Shown here piece after piece: positions 10,306 to 20,623 of a stretch of DNA of 64,000 bases. The notes beneath the pieces are model-generated. The model did no database searches. It saw only the letters and a program-made list of their open reading frames with translations, and had not been told where the DNA came from. A program made the position numbers and the translations under genes. Origin of the DNA: Agarophyton chilense (lineage: Eukaryota; Rhodophyta; Florideophyceae; Gracilariales; Gracilariaceae); assembly GCA_030374765.1 (NCBI GenBank), contig JARGXX010000117.1:1364001-1428000 (forward strand), in the 5' to 3' direction. Each line of letters begins with the position of its first letter. The first letter of the stretch is position 1.

Positions 10306-11085
10306 TGTAGCATTATGGATGCACCTGAGTTCGACCGATCGAAATACTACGATGTCGCGATGCGGCATTCATAAGCTATTTCTTGGGCTCTACTCGATTA
10401 TGAGAACTTTTGAGAATAATTACTTCATGGAAAGGTTTGGACAGGAAAAACTTAATTAGGAAGTACTTTATTTATTGTACACTGTAAGGTGCCATCACCA
10501 AAAATTTTATTTGGTGTTATTAAGATACTTGTGTAGTGACACGACACGTGTTTGAATTACTGTACAGTACTTGGTTGGCCTCTTGGCACATTAAAGGGTG
10601 CAAGGCACAGTTGAGGACGTCGAAAGGCCAACCAAAAACCAACCAACCTAAACAACATCTTGGTACGTCCTGGAAATCCTAAAATGGTTCACCACAAAGA
10701 GGCACCTATTGTTTCAGTTCTTAACCGTTCTGATATATAGCTCTTGTTACGAGGATACTATCTACTGTTGCGCGTGTACCGCTCTTTTTCTACAGCTTTC
10801 TGTGTGTGTGTGTTGCTTCGTTGTTTTTATCTCTACTATTACTTGGTTATTTGTATTATCAAAAGGTTTGTCGAACCGATTTCGTTTGCATTACGTACCG
10901 CTGTATCTGGACATCCGTCCGTGAATACACGTATTATGTCTATTGTTCAAGAACAATTGGCTGCTTTGCGCACACTCTCTTCTTATCTAAGAACAGTCGC
11001 TCGCAAGGTGACACCCGCTCTTTGCGGTCATTTATGTGGATAAACACTGAACTGAAACCTCTACAGTCTTCAGTGGAATACAACA
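10306..11085 (+). repeat. Solo LTR of the E3 family
   Basis: A 780-bp TGTAGCATT...ACAACA unit that matches the E3 LTRs along its length in reverse complement, but is clearly more diverged from them than they are from each other. It includes the same (TG)n run at about 10800. Flanking 5-bp sequences are CAAGG (10301-10305) and CAAGA (11086-11090), a 4/5 match that fits a target duplication. No internal element sequence adjoins it, so it probably arose by LTR-LTR recombination. Confidence 0.8.
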
Positions 11086-12505
11086 CAAGATGTGTTTTTG
11101 TTGGGGATTGGGAAGTTTGCGCCAAAACTCTACTTGACTGTTTAATCACGATAGCCATGCTAGTGTCTCTATTCATTTCATTAGATACGATTCAACCTCT
11201 ATTGGGGGGTGCGATAGAGGAAATATGACCTCTAAAGAAAAACGAAATGAAAAGGATATATTTCATTTCCAGCGGTAGAGTTGCATTTTAGCCCCGCGGC
11301 ATGAAAGTCCAGGATGGATCTACTGCGGTAGAGATGCTCTAAGATTCACAAAGGTCTAGAAAGGTATTTCTCTATATGCTTTTGTTGAGCGATTTGATTC
11401 CTAGAATCTATGAAATTTACAAATAATCTCGCAAGTGATTCAGGCGGCGCACAAAAGTGGCCAACCAAAGACCAAAATATAAAGAGTAATGCATCCATTC
11501 GCAACGCTCTTAGTTTTTTACTCTTGGATTATGTTTCGTACTGATCCATGATCAGACGCATTCCAAATATGAGCTGTTTAGAAAAATATTTAACAACCAA
11601 GTTCTTTTCCGTGTGCGTAAGCATATGATTTTCGGTTTTCTATTGAATAGTTTACTGTGCTTGGGCGGTTTTGTATAATACGGCACTGTGATAAAAATCT
11701 TTTTTTATTTTGGTTCTAATACCTTCACTTCAAATTCTTCATGACGAAACAGATCTTGACATCGATAACCTACAATGTAAAAGTTGTACTTATTAGAATG
11801 GTATTCCCTTTTCCAATTGTTTTTTTTGCTCGGGCATATGACTTGCACAAATGTAGTTTTGTTTGTCACCCAAGAGTCTAATGAACAGCAGCAGTAATTT
11901 TTGATCAGAGAATGTAGAATTGGTCACCTTTTTTGGCAGTGATAGTGTTATTTGCGAACCATGCAGAGCGTTGAAGGTTCCAGGAAGCATCATGAGGAAA
12001 AAATGAGCCCAATCGGGCGGGAAAATATCGAATACGTTTTTCCTTATCGTAGGAAAAGTACATGGGCTATCCCTTGATGTATTAAGATCAAATCAATCAA
12101 AATTTTGCTACGACTGGCGTACCTATTGGATCAATTCTAAGTTGAATTTAGCAACAGCTAATGCCATTGCTTTTCTTATGTTCACGATAATATACATAAT
12201 TGGAAACAACAATTGGAAATCTGACAACCAACTGTTGCCCATAGTGAAAATACTATGCCCGATTACAGAAACAGTTTATATCTAGTGTCTATTGGACCAA
12301 TGGCCTCATATGCGGTCACTTGGTTTCATATGAGGCCAACTTTTATTTCTTTGTACTTCCGCAATAAAAATGATCTAAAAACTCTGTTCAACGGTAACAT
12401 ATTATTGAATCATATGGTTTTGTTAACATCTACCTTCGAAGTATGTAACACTCGATGATTAAACCGGATATTATTTTTTGACTTGTTTTTCTAGGATGGT
12501 GTTCT
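11086..12505. other. Gene-free AT-rich stretch
   Basis: I see no convincing gene. The stretch holds a palindromic 40-bp unit at 12301-12340 (GGCCTCATATG...CATATGAGGCC), which recurs in the same direction at 17447-17486 on the far side of the copia element. Confidence 0.6.
12301..12340. repeat. GGCCTCATATG palindrome, left copy
   Basis: TGGCCTCATATG and CATATGAGGCCA arms with a short loop form a hairpin. A diverged copy in the same orientation is at 17447-17486. The pair brackets the copia element at unequal distances. Confidence 0.6.
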
Positions 12506-12762
12506 TGTCGTAGATGCAGAAGTTGTTTCGTCGAAGCTACCGACGTTTTACTGTTGCGGTGTTGCGCTGCTATGGTCTTAAGTACTACTCGTTCTAGCTA
12601 CTTGGCCTCCAGCCTTCTAGTCACCCAAAATCTAAAATGTAGTGCTGCACCGTACCAGTGCTCGTAATTGAGCGCAGTGTAGAAGCCAAACGTCCGTATC
12701 GGACAATAGTGGCCAAACGTCCATCTTGGACCGTCGGGGCCAAACGTCCAGATCGGACAACA
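12506..12762 (-). repeat. Copia 3' LTR
   Basis: On the plus strand it runs TGTCGTAGATGCAG...GGACAACA. It matches the 16952-17209 copy with scattered differences. The polypurine tract adjoins it at 12763. Confidence 0.85.
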
Positions 12763-12775
12763 CTCCCCTGCTTCC
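12763..12775 (-). promoter_or_regulatory. Copia polypurine tract
   Basis: GGAAGCAGGGGAG on the minus strand stands directly before the TGTTG start of the 3' LTR. Confidence 0.8.
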
Positions 12776-12901
12776 TACAACGAGCTGAATTGTGCAAGAC
12801 ATTCTAAGTACTTTCTCAACCATCTATCATTCTCATTTGCAGGTCCTTGCCAACATGCTTGTGCAACCATCTCTTCAAAGGCATTGCGAAAACATCGGCT
12901 T

Positions 12902-15900
12902 TCATTTCACTTGTCGCAATGTACTCAATGTGAACTTCTCCTTTTCGTGTTGTGTCACGAACCACAAGTGGTACTTCACATCTATGTGTTTCGTGCGTTC
13001 ATTACACACCTCATCTCGGGAGAGACAGATCATTCCTTGATTGTCCCCGTACAACGTAGTTGGTCCATTCAGTGGCACTTGGAATTCCTTTAACAGTCTT
13101 CGCAGCAATACCGCTTCTCGTACGGCAAACGACATTGCCACGTACTCTGCCTCCAACGTTGACTGGGCGACAACAGACAGTTTCTTGCTTCTCCAAGCAA
13201 TCGGTCCACCCGCATACATGAGAACAAAACCACTTGTAGACTTCCTGTCTACTATATCACCAGCAAAATCAGCGTCCGAGTAGCCAATCAACGTGCCATG
13301 GGTCTCAGAACCATAAGTGATGCATTGCCTGCGAGTTGTATGTAAGTATTTCAAGACATTAAGGGCTGCTTTCCACAAGGTTTTGTTGTACTTGCTCATG
13401 TATCTTGCGAGAAATCCAACTGAGAAGGCAATGTCTGGCCTCACTGTATTTGCCAGATGCATCAGAGCCCCTACCAATTCTTGACAGGGCATATATTCCT
13501 CCCCTTCTGATGCCTCTGCCTCCTGTAGGGTCGCTGTGTCCGGCAATGGAACGTGAACAGGCTTGCAGTTGACAATTCGGAACCTCTCAGAAAGATTATC
13601 GATCATCGGAGAGTTGTGAATCCGTACTGTACCTTCTTCCTTCCAGTGATCAACCACAATTCCAAAGAACTTCTTCGGCGTTTCTTCCGTTCGCAGCTCT
13701 ACCTTGGTTCTCAGCTCCGCCAGAAACCCAACCAGCCGCCCATAATTGCTTCCTGCCACCAATCCGTCGTCCACATACATCAGTATCCAGATCCTTTGGT
13801 GTCCATTTCCATGGATGAATAGTCCTGGGTCAGCCTCCGACACCTTGCACCCCATGCCGAGTAGAATAGCCGCGTACTTCTTCCGCCACGCCCTTGATGC
13901 CTGCCGAAGACCGTACACCGCTTTGTATAGCTGATATACGTAGTCCTCTTTGCCTTCCTGGACAAACCCTTGCGGCTGTGACATGTACAGCGTCTCTTCC
14001 AGATCACCATACAAAAACGCAGTACAAACATCGAACTGTATCTTTTACAGTCTCAGTGAAGAGATGATTGCAAGCAAGGCACGCAAAGTGGCATATCAAA
14101 CCACTGGGGCAAACAGTTCGGTGTAGTCAATTCCTTCTCGTTGATTGAAGCCTCTTGCCACCAGCCGGGGCCGGTACCGCGCTACACGGCCCTGTTCATC
14201 TCGTTTCTTGTAGTACACCCAGCGATTGTCCAATGGCCTACACTCCGCAGGAGGCCTAACAAACTTCCACACACCCCTGCGTTCCATGTTACTCATCTCA
14301 TCCTGCATTGCAGCCACCCAGAGCTCTTTTTCAGAGCCATTCATAGCTTCTAGAAAGGTATCTGGTGCCTCTATATCGTCTGCACCAAGAATAGATCGTG
14401 CCAGGAGTGCAGTGGCTGCATCTGGCGTAAAGCGTGACGTTTGCTTGCGAGCACGCGTTGACTTTCTCGGCTCAGGTGGGTAGTGTGTCACCAGCTCAGG
14501 ATCGTAGCTATACTCTGACACAGCATCTTCAAACGTCTCTTCAGGTTCCGATTTGATGACTACAGAAGCGTTGGTGGTCTGGTGATTCTTCTCGACCTTG
14601 CTCTCAACCTTGCCCAAACTATGCGAAACATTGCGCACTTCATGCAATATATGTGTGTCATCACTCTCCCCTGTCGCCTTGTCCCATCCTACCAGATCTT
14701 CATTGAACCGTACATCCTTGGAGACGGTGGACTTGCGCGTCTCCGGATAGAAGACTTTGTAACATTTTCCTTTAGCGTAGCCCACGAGGATGCCCTTCAC
14801 AGCTCTTTCTTCATACTTGCTCGCGTGCTTCCTCGTCTCCTTAGGAATATGAACAAAACCCTGTGCGCCAAACGTGCGAAGATGCGCAATGTTGGGTTTG
14901 CGACCCGTGAATGCTTCGTAGGGCATATCGTTCTGTCCATCACTAGTGCTGGTTGACGTGCGATTGCGGAGATAGTTGGCAGTGTTCACCGCATCTTCTC
15001 ACAGTTGCTTCTTATACGGTGGGCCCTTCATTTCAGAAAGCATGGTTCGAGATTTGCCATTCAGAGTGCGGTTCAGACGCTCTGCCTTCCCGTTTGACTC
15101 CGGACTGTAGGCCGCAGTCGTCTCAATCTTGACACCCTTGCCTTTCAACCAAGCCGTGAAGGATTGAGACACATACTATCCTGCGTTATCAAACCAAAAC
15201 CGTTTCAACTGATGTTCAGATTGTGTCTCCAGCTCTTGAACCATTTCCTTGACTGCCGCCTCAACGTCCGAACGACGCTTGACAAATCGCACGAGAGAAA
15301 GCTCGCTTTTATCCTCGTAGATCGTGACGCAGTAGACCGCACCAGACAGAGACGGGTGCGGCATAGGTCCCATCACGTCTGAGTGGAGTAGTTCCATGAC
15401 CTTCTTGGCCTGATTCTCCGCGTCTAGTGCTTTCCGGGACACAAGTGCGGATTTTCCAACTGCACATGGCTCACAGAAGCCTATGTCAGACACTATAGAC
15501 ATTCCAACATCTTCTACAACCTTCAGAGTCTTTCGCATCGCATCAGCAACAGGATGCCCAAGTCGCTTGTGCCACAGTATTGTAGAGTCCTTGCTTGCCG
15601 TTGAAAGAAATACCGACTCTTTGGACACAGAACGGAACACCATCTGGTAGAGGTCTGTCTTGATTTCTATACCAGAGGCCATGATATCGTCCGTTCGTTG
15701 ATTGATTACCAGACACAGTCCGCTCCCCAGCTGATCAGACTTGAAAACGATAGAGCAGCCCTTACGGCGAATGACACTCACCGATAAAAGGTTGCACATT
15801 AGGTCCGGTACGTACTGAACATCTTCTAGCAATATCTATTTCTCATTCCCGAAACAAACGCCTCTGCAATGCACATCACCTTCACCTCGAATGATGACGG

Positions 15901-16885
15901 TTCGACCATTACCAACCGCAATCTCCTTCTTCTTTGGAGCCCGAAGCTCCCCTGCGAAGATGTGTGCACTGTTGGTCATGTGCTTCGTGGCACTAGAGTC
16001 CAAGTACCACTTGTGTTCTCCCATGATAGACTCTTTCTTTCCAGAGGCCATATATGCTGCAAGGAATGACACCTAGGCATTTTCGTCTGCCTTGTCGTCC
16101 GATCCTTGGGCCACCTTCTGCTTCCCGGCGCCCTTCGAAGACACCCCGTCCTTCATGACGTAGTTATCGCTACGCGGGTTCTTTCTGCAAAAGCGTTTGA
16201 TGTTTCCTTTCCCGTTACAGAAGAAACAGGTTCTATCCTTGTTCGATGTTGACCCTCGAACGTGAAATGCAGTCCCACTACTTTTGCCAGCCGGTCCTGA
16301 TGCGCCCATGTCCACCTGAACCTCCCTTGTGATTAGCATTGGAGTAGCTTCATGTAGCTTCTTGTCAGTGGCACGAATTACCTCTGCGGTCACTTCATAC
16401 TTTTTCGTTAACCCTCGAAGGAGTGCACGTAGCTTATCTTTGTCTGATACAGAATGACCAACTCTGCCGAGCTTTGATTTGAGTTCTGCTAGACGGCTCA
16501 TGTATGCTAGCACAGATTCACCCAGTTGCATGTATATATCCTGATACTTGTGGAGCAGAACGTCGATGCTGGCTTGTGACACCATTTCGAAGTTCTTCCG
16601 CAGTGGCGGCCACACGACTTGTGGATCGTTCTCTTCCAGAACGAGGGCACTACAGGAATCGCCCACAGAAAGAAGGATGCACGAAAGCGCAATGTCGCGC
16701 TTCTCCTGATGTTTCTACTGCCCAGCTACTGATTCGGGATTCAGAATGCAAACACTGTCATCAATGATACCCTAAACACCTTAGACCCGCAACACCAATT
16801 CAATCTTGCAAGACCACATGAAGTAGTTGTTGGCCTGCAGCACAGGTACGCGTAGCTTAGAAAGCTCCACGAGCGCGTTTTCAAT
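12902..16885 (-). pseudogene. Copia gag-pol polyprotein, multiple in-frame stops
   Basis: All coding pieces lie in one frame, so the element was a single long polyprotein. From the N-terminus: gag with a zinc knuckle (CFFCNGKGNIKRFC, in which the expected His is Asn), protease (LDSSATKHM), GAG-pre-integrase (LWHKRLGHP), integrase, RT with YVDD, and RNase H (DRKSTSGFV, then KHIDVKYH). In-frame stops include TAG at 16075, 15838 and 15178, TGA at 15001 and 14098, and a TAA near 14047; two more lie near the start of gag. Several replace Trp or Arg codons that the family keeps. The start ATG seems to have become ATT near 16885. It is inactive. Confidence 0.9.
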
Positions 16886-16937
16886 CTTGTTCAGCGATCA
16901 AAAAGATAGCTGAGAAGCACAGATTTGCGTTACGATA

Positions 16938-16951
16938 GGCCCATAACCTCT
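16938..16951 (-). promoter_or_regulatory. Copia primer binding site (initiator tRNA-Met, internal)
   Basis: The minus strand after the 5' LTR reads AGAGGTTATGGGCC. GGTTATGGGCC is complementary to the anticodon arm of eukaryotic initiator tRNA-Met (GGCCCATAACC). Drosophila copia is known to prime from a cleaved half of this tRNA, so the same mode is inferred here. Confidence 0.75.
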
Positions 16952-17209
16952 TATCGTAGATGCAGAAGTTGTTTCGTCGAAGCTACCGGCGTTTAACTGT
17001 TGTGGTGTTGCGCTGCTATGGTCTTAAGTACTACTAGTTCTAGCTACTTGGCCTCCAGCCTTCTAGTCACCCAAAATCCAAAAATGTAGTGCTGCACCGT
17101 ACCAGTGCTCGTAATTGAGCGCAGTGTAGAAGCAAAACGTCCGTATGGAACAACAGTGGTCCAACGTCTATCTTGGACCGTCGGGACCAAACGTCCATAT
17201 CGGACAACA
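16952..17209 (-). repeat. Copia 5' LTR
   Basis: The second LTR copy, 258 bp. Its terminal TG has become TA on the plus strand, and internal substitutions relative to 12506-12762 show that the insertion is old. Confidence 0.85.
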
Positions 17210-18000
17210 CGTGTGAGGCCAAAAATATTGAGTTACTGTTATGTTTGCGCCTGTATAAGTTTGCTACACCAAAATTATATCGTTTTAAAGAAGTTTAAAG
17301 CTATATTTGATAGGGTTTCTGAGCCTTTTTTTTATGATAAGGATGAATGGGTTTTTTTTCTGTTGAAGAGTCAAAAATTTCTTAACTGTTCTAAATTTGA
17401 ACATTTAAATACTGTGGGAATTTAAATTACTTTTCAAGAGAAATTATGGCCTCGTATGAGGTGAAGTTGGTTTCATATGAGGACAATTCTTTGAACGCAG
17501 AGACACTAGTATTGCATACATTAGCGCTTAAGTTCAAAAGGGTTAATAGATATCCACGGTATTATCATCAGCGAAGAGTTTAGTGATGGCTTAGAGTGGA
17601 CAAAAAGCAGGACTCATAGAAACCGCAGCCATTGAGGTCAACGTTTTTGCAAATAACAGAAAAGGCTCTACAATGAATACCTTTTCGATATATCTTGATG
17701 TCCTCGTTCTACTCTGAAATTATGTACTGGAGCAAAGCAGATGTAAGGCAACATAAAAAAAGAGAAGATCATGCACAGACAATCTACGATGACATCACTA
17801 AACGGATCCGTCGAAACCCTACAAAAAAAAGCGGCACAGCTGCCTTGGACATGAACATTTTTGTAAGGTAATCGCTTATAACAATTCGTAGTAGCTGGCT
17901 GTTTTCAAGCAAAAGCGACTGTTTGCGCACGTGGTTGACACCTCTAGGCTTTTTATAAAGTATATATAAATACAAATCAACCTTACATGTCGTTGAAGGC
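17210..18000. other. Gene-free stretch before tRNA-Pro
   Basis: AT-rich DNA with no convincing coding frame. It contains the right copy of the GGCCTC palindrome at 17447-17486. Confidence 0.6.
17447..17486. repeat. GGCCTC palindrome, right copy
   Basis: A diverged copy of 12301-12340 in the same orientation, with GTTTCATATGAGG intact. Confidence 0.55.
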
Positions 18001-18072
18001 GGCCGCTTGGTCTAGTGGTATGATTCGTCCTTCGGGTGGACGAGGTCCCGGGTTCGATTCCCGGAGTGGCCC
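18001..18072 (+). tRNA. tRNA-Pro(CGG)
   Basis: A 72-nt cloverleaf. The acceptor arm GGCCGCT pairs with AGTGGCC (one G-T pair), with discriminator C at 18072. The anticodon arm is CGTCC-TTCGGGT-GGACG, giving anticodon CGG at 18033-18035. The T arm is CCGGG-TTCGATT-CCCGG. The A box (TGGTCTAGTGG) and B box (GGTTCGATTCC, 18051-18061) are canonical Pol III promoter elements. No intron and no encoded CCA, as expected for a nuclear gene. Confidence 0.96.
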
Positions 18073-18079
18073 CGAAATC

Positions 18080-18083
18080 TTTT
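18080..18083 (+). terminator. Pol III terminator of tRNA-Pro
   Basis: A TTTT run begins 7 bases after the tRNA 3' end, the usual Pol III stop. Confidence 0.8.
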
Positions 18084-18678
18084 GATTGTAAACGCTGACC
18101 CATCTACGAAAAGGTACCGAAGGAAGCAACCAAGAAGGTGTTGCCCAGAGTGCACAGTCCGGTCGATGGCCAGGCGGGTTGAGGAATGTTGCGTGAATTT
18201 CGACAATTGTGTGCTCCCCGCATCTAATGTTATAGCCGGGCCCGCTGAAACTCCTGGCATCCATTTTTGCTAATGCATTAGAACGCATTGAAAGGGATCC
18301 TAAGAAAGGCTGCGACTCTACGCTTGCAATGGCGATCCATACCGAACACCCAGCCCTTGCGTGTGGAGCACTGTGTGCTCCGCAACCAATGGCAGCAGTA
18401 CGCGTGGCCAACACCTCAGTGTCAGCCCCCCATCTAGACCCCAGGGCATTGCAAATGAGTGCCGGGCAACGTGCAGAGGAACGTTGCACAGCAGAGTCAA
18501 CAGTTGCCGCTGATGCCTGCGTCACAAGCATATAACCGCGCCGTTGTATGTCTTGCGTTTAAGCCCGCCGTTGTCGCCTTCTTCACCATCTTCGCCATCT
18601 TCGCTCACAGTTGCCGTCAGCGTCGTTCTTCCCTTCCCGTCGCCCCGCCCAATCCTTCCTTCTTTGCACGACTTCAGA

Positions 18679-19053
18679 ATGCGGCGCTACGTTCTGCTTT
18701 TCCTCATCCTGACTGTACTGTCTCTAACCTCCGTCTCAATCGCAGAGGACGCTTCTCCTTCTCCGGTTCTCTCACCTGTTCCATCCCCAGCACCATCCGA
18801 AGCAGATCAGAAGGTCGAAGATGCCACCACCCTATCAACCGATGATAATCTTGCTGAAAGCACCGACCCAGCTGCGACCGAGCAGTCCGAGGAGAAGGAA
18901 GGAAAGAGTTTTCTGAGAAGACTGATACCGCCCGTTGCTGTCTTTCTAGTTATTGCTGCAGTCATTGCTGCCCTTTTGTGGTGGTGGCGTCGTCGACGAC
19001 AGCAGAATTTTGCGCAGACCATGATGTCACAGCCTCACAGTGAGCCTATATAA
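18679..19053 (+). CDS. Small type I membrane protein (124 aa), function unknown
   Basis: I chose the ATG at 18679 because it opens a classic signal peptide (MRRYVLLFLILTVLSLTSV, cleavage likely near SIA-ED). The frame is open further upstream, but that part is a low-complexity Pro/Ser run. About 65 residues of Pro/Ser/Glu/Thr-rich lumenal or extracellular sequence follow, then one membrane segment (LIPPVAVFLVIAAVIAALLWWW), an RRRRQQ stop-transfer cluster and a short cytosolic tail. It is therefore a single-pass secretory-pathway protein. I do not recognise the family. It has no visible intron and converges on the transaldolase gene. Confidence 0.7.
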   Translation: MRRYVLLFLILTVLSLTSVSIAEDASPSPVLSPVPSPAPSEADQKVEDATTLSTDDNLAESTDPAATEQSEEKEGKSFLRRLIPPVAVFLVIAAVIAALLWWWRRRRQQNFAQTMMSQPHSEPI

Positions 19054-19540
19054 TCCGTTCCAGCTTAACTTTTTTCTATGCGTTTGTTTTCGCACCCCTC
19101 ACTGGTAAAAATGTGTCTCCTCTTTTGCATTGAAGCAATTTACCTCTCCCTGTGGCACCGGAATTGTGGAGTAGGAAGCATCATGAGGAAATACAGTGTC
19201 TCTGTTGACGATTTATATCGCGAAACTTTGCTTTCACAATTCTGCGTTCTACGTGCTTCGAAATGGATGATACCGCTGCACAGTCACAGTCTTCACAACT
19301 TTGTCCTCGACAAACCAGAAGCCCTGATTATAATGTCGTGGGCAGTGCTCGTACAAAAGGCCGCGTCATGTTATTCTTTACATGCTGGTAACCGACATAG
19401 TCACTACCGTTCCATTTCACGGATTAATTTCGTCAATCATGTTCAGTAGTCAATCCCTGTCAGAGAACCGTTCCTGTAGAACCAACATTTCGTTTATTTC
19501 TCAAAAGAGCGCCGATTCACGAAAGAAATACAAAGCGTCT
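19054..19540. other. Intergenic region between convergent genes
   Basis: This holds the 3' regions of the small membrane protein (plus) and transaldolase (minus). I see no further gene. Confidence 0.7.
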
Positions 19541-20623
19541 TTATGCGTCTATCATGCCTTGAAGTTGTTTATCGAGCTTCTCCAAATCTCTGGCGAATCC
19601 GCGAATGCCCTGAGCAAGCTTTTCTGTCGCCATGGCATCTTCATTCATCAACCATCTGAACTCAGGCTCGCCCAAGTCCAACCTGGGAATAGACTTGCAT
19701 TGCTCCACAGTGGGCATGGAGAGCTTCGCCTCAACACTCTCAGGAGTGTCCTTCAAGCTGTTGATAAATTTGGGAGCTATGGTGAGGCGGTCACAACCGG
19801 CAAGCTCGAGAATCTCACCTTTGTTTCTGAAACTCGCACCCATCACAATAGTATCATAACCCATGCATTTGTAGTAATTGTAGATTTGCTTTACGCTTTG
19901 CACCCCAGGGTCTTCTTGCGCAGAATACGAGTCCCTACCCTCTGCCTTTTTGTACCAGTCGAGAATTCGGCCGACAAAGGGAGAAATCAAGAAGGCGCCG
20001 GCCTCTGCGGCGGCAACCGCCTGCGCAAGGGAGAAGAGAAGAGTCATGTTGGTCTTGATACCCATCTTCTGCAGTTGGCGACAGGCCTGCACACCTTCCC
20101 ATGTTGTGGCGAGCTTAATGAGCACACGTTCACGATCAACCCCGACTTCCTCGTACATCTTTATGATGTTCTGCGCAACCTCAACCTGGGCGGGGACATC
20201 GAAGGAAAGACGAGCGTCCACCTCAGTACTAACGTCACCGGGGACGTATTTGAGAATCTCAGCACCGAACAGAGTGAAGAGTTTATTGCGGACGACTGCC
20301 AAGGTGTCTGTTCCGGCTACAGCCTTTTCGCGGCCGTACATGACGGCTTCTTCAAGCAAGTGCTGATACTCAGGCTTGGTGGCGGCGGAGGCGACTAGTG
20401 AGGGGTTGGTGGTGGCTGCATACGGGCGATGGGCGCGAATGGTTTCGATCTCACCGGTGTCCTCGACGATAGTGGTGACGGCGCGGAGGGAATCGTACTG
20501 AGTGAGCTGGGTGGCGGTCATGGTTGGACCCCTGGCATTGCGCGACGCAGCTGAGCGGCGAGCGCAGATGTTGGAAACCGGGGAAGAGCGAGCGACTGGG
20601 AGGAAGGAGGAGACGAAAGCCAT
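19541..20623 (-). CDS. TAL: Transaldolase, probably plastid-targeted
   Basis: Intronless, 360 residues. It transfers a dihydroxyacetone unit from sedoheptulose 7-phosphate to glyceraldehyde 3-phosphate in the pentose phosphate pathway. The first family signature is ATTNPSLV (residues 70-77). The Schiff-base lysine is Lys170 in VLIKLATTWEG, and TNMTLLFSLAQ and FLISPFVGRILDWY follow as in TalB-type enzymes. Family members are about 315-330 residues, and the extra 30-35 N-terminal residues are Ser/Arg/Ala-rich with a Phe at position 3. That fits red algal plastid transit peptides, which often carry such a Phe. Met35 could give a cytosolic form. The identification is secure; the location is inferred. 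Confidence 0.96.
   Translation of the reverse strand: MAFVSSFLPVARSSPVSNICARRSAASRNARGPTMTATQLTQYDSLRAVTTIVEDTGEIETIRAHRPYAATTNPSLVASAATKPEYQHLLEEAVMYGREKAVAGTDTLAVVRNKLFTLFGAEILKYVPGDVSTEVDARLSFDVPAQVEVAQNIIKMYEEVGVDRERVLIKLATTWEGVQACRQLQKMGIKTNMTLLFSLAQAVAAAEAGAFLISPFVGRILDWYKKAEGRDSYSAQEDPGVQSVKQIYNYYKCMGYDTIVMGASFRNKGEILELAGCDRLTIAPKFINSLKDTPESVEAKLSMPTVEQCKSIPRLDLGEPEFRWLMNEDAMATEKLAQGIRGFARDLEKLDKQLQGMIDA

Larger units (their letters stand above)
12506..17209 (-). mobile_element. Ty1/copia LTR retrotransposon, dead
   Basis: Two similar LTRs of about 257 bp bracket one minus-strand gag-pol frame in the copia order (gag, protease, integrase, RT, RNase H). A polypurine tract and an internal-type primer binding site are both in place. 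Flanking pentamers (GTTCT and CGTGT) do not match, so the target duplication has decayed or the ends are off by a few bases. Confidence 0.9.

Noticed and set aside
19382..20398. 338-codon plus-strand frame
   Set aside because: It is the antisense shadow of the transaldolase gene, whose protein is unmistakable.
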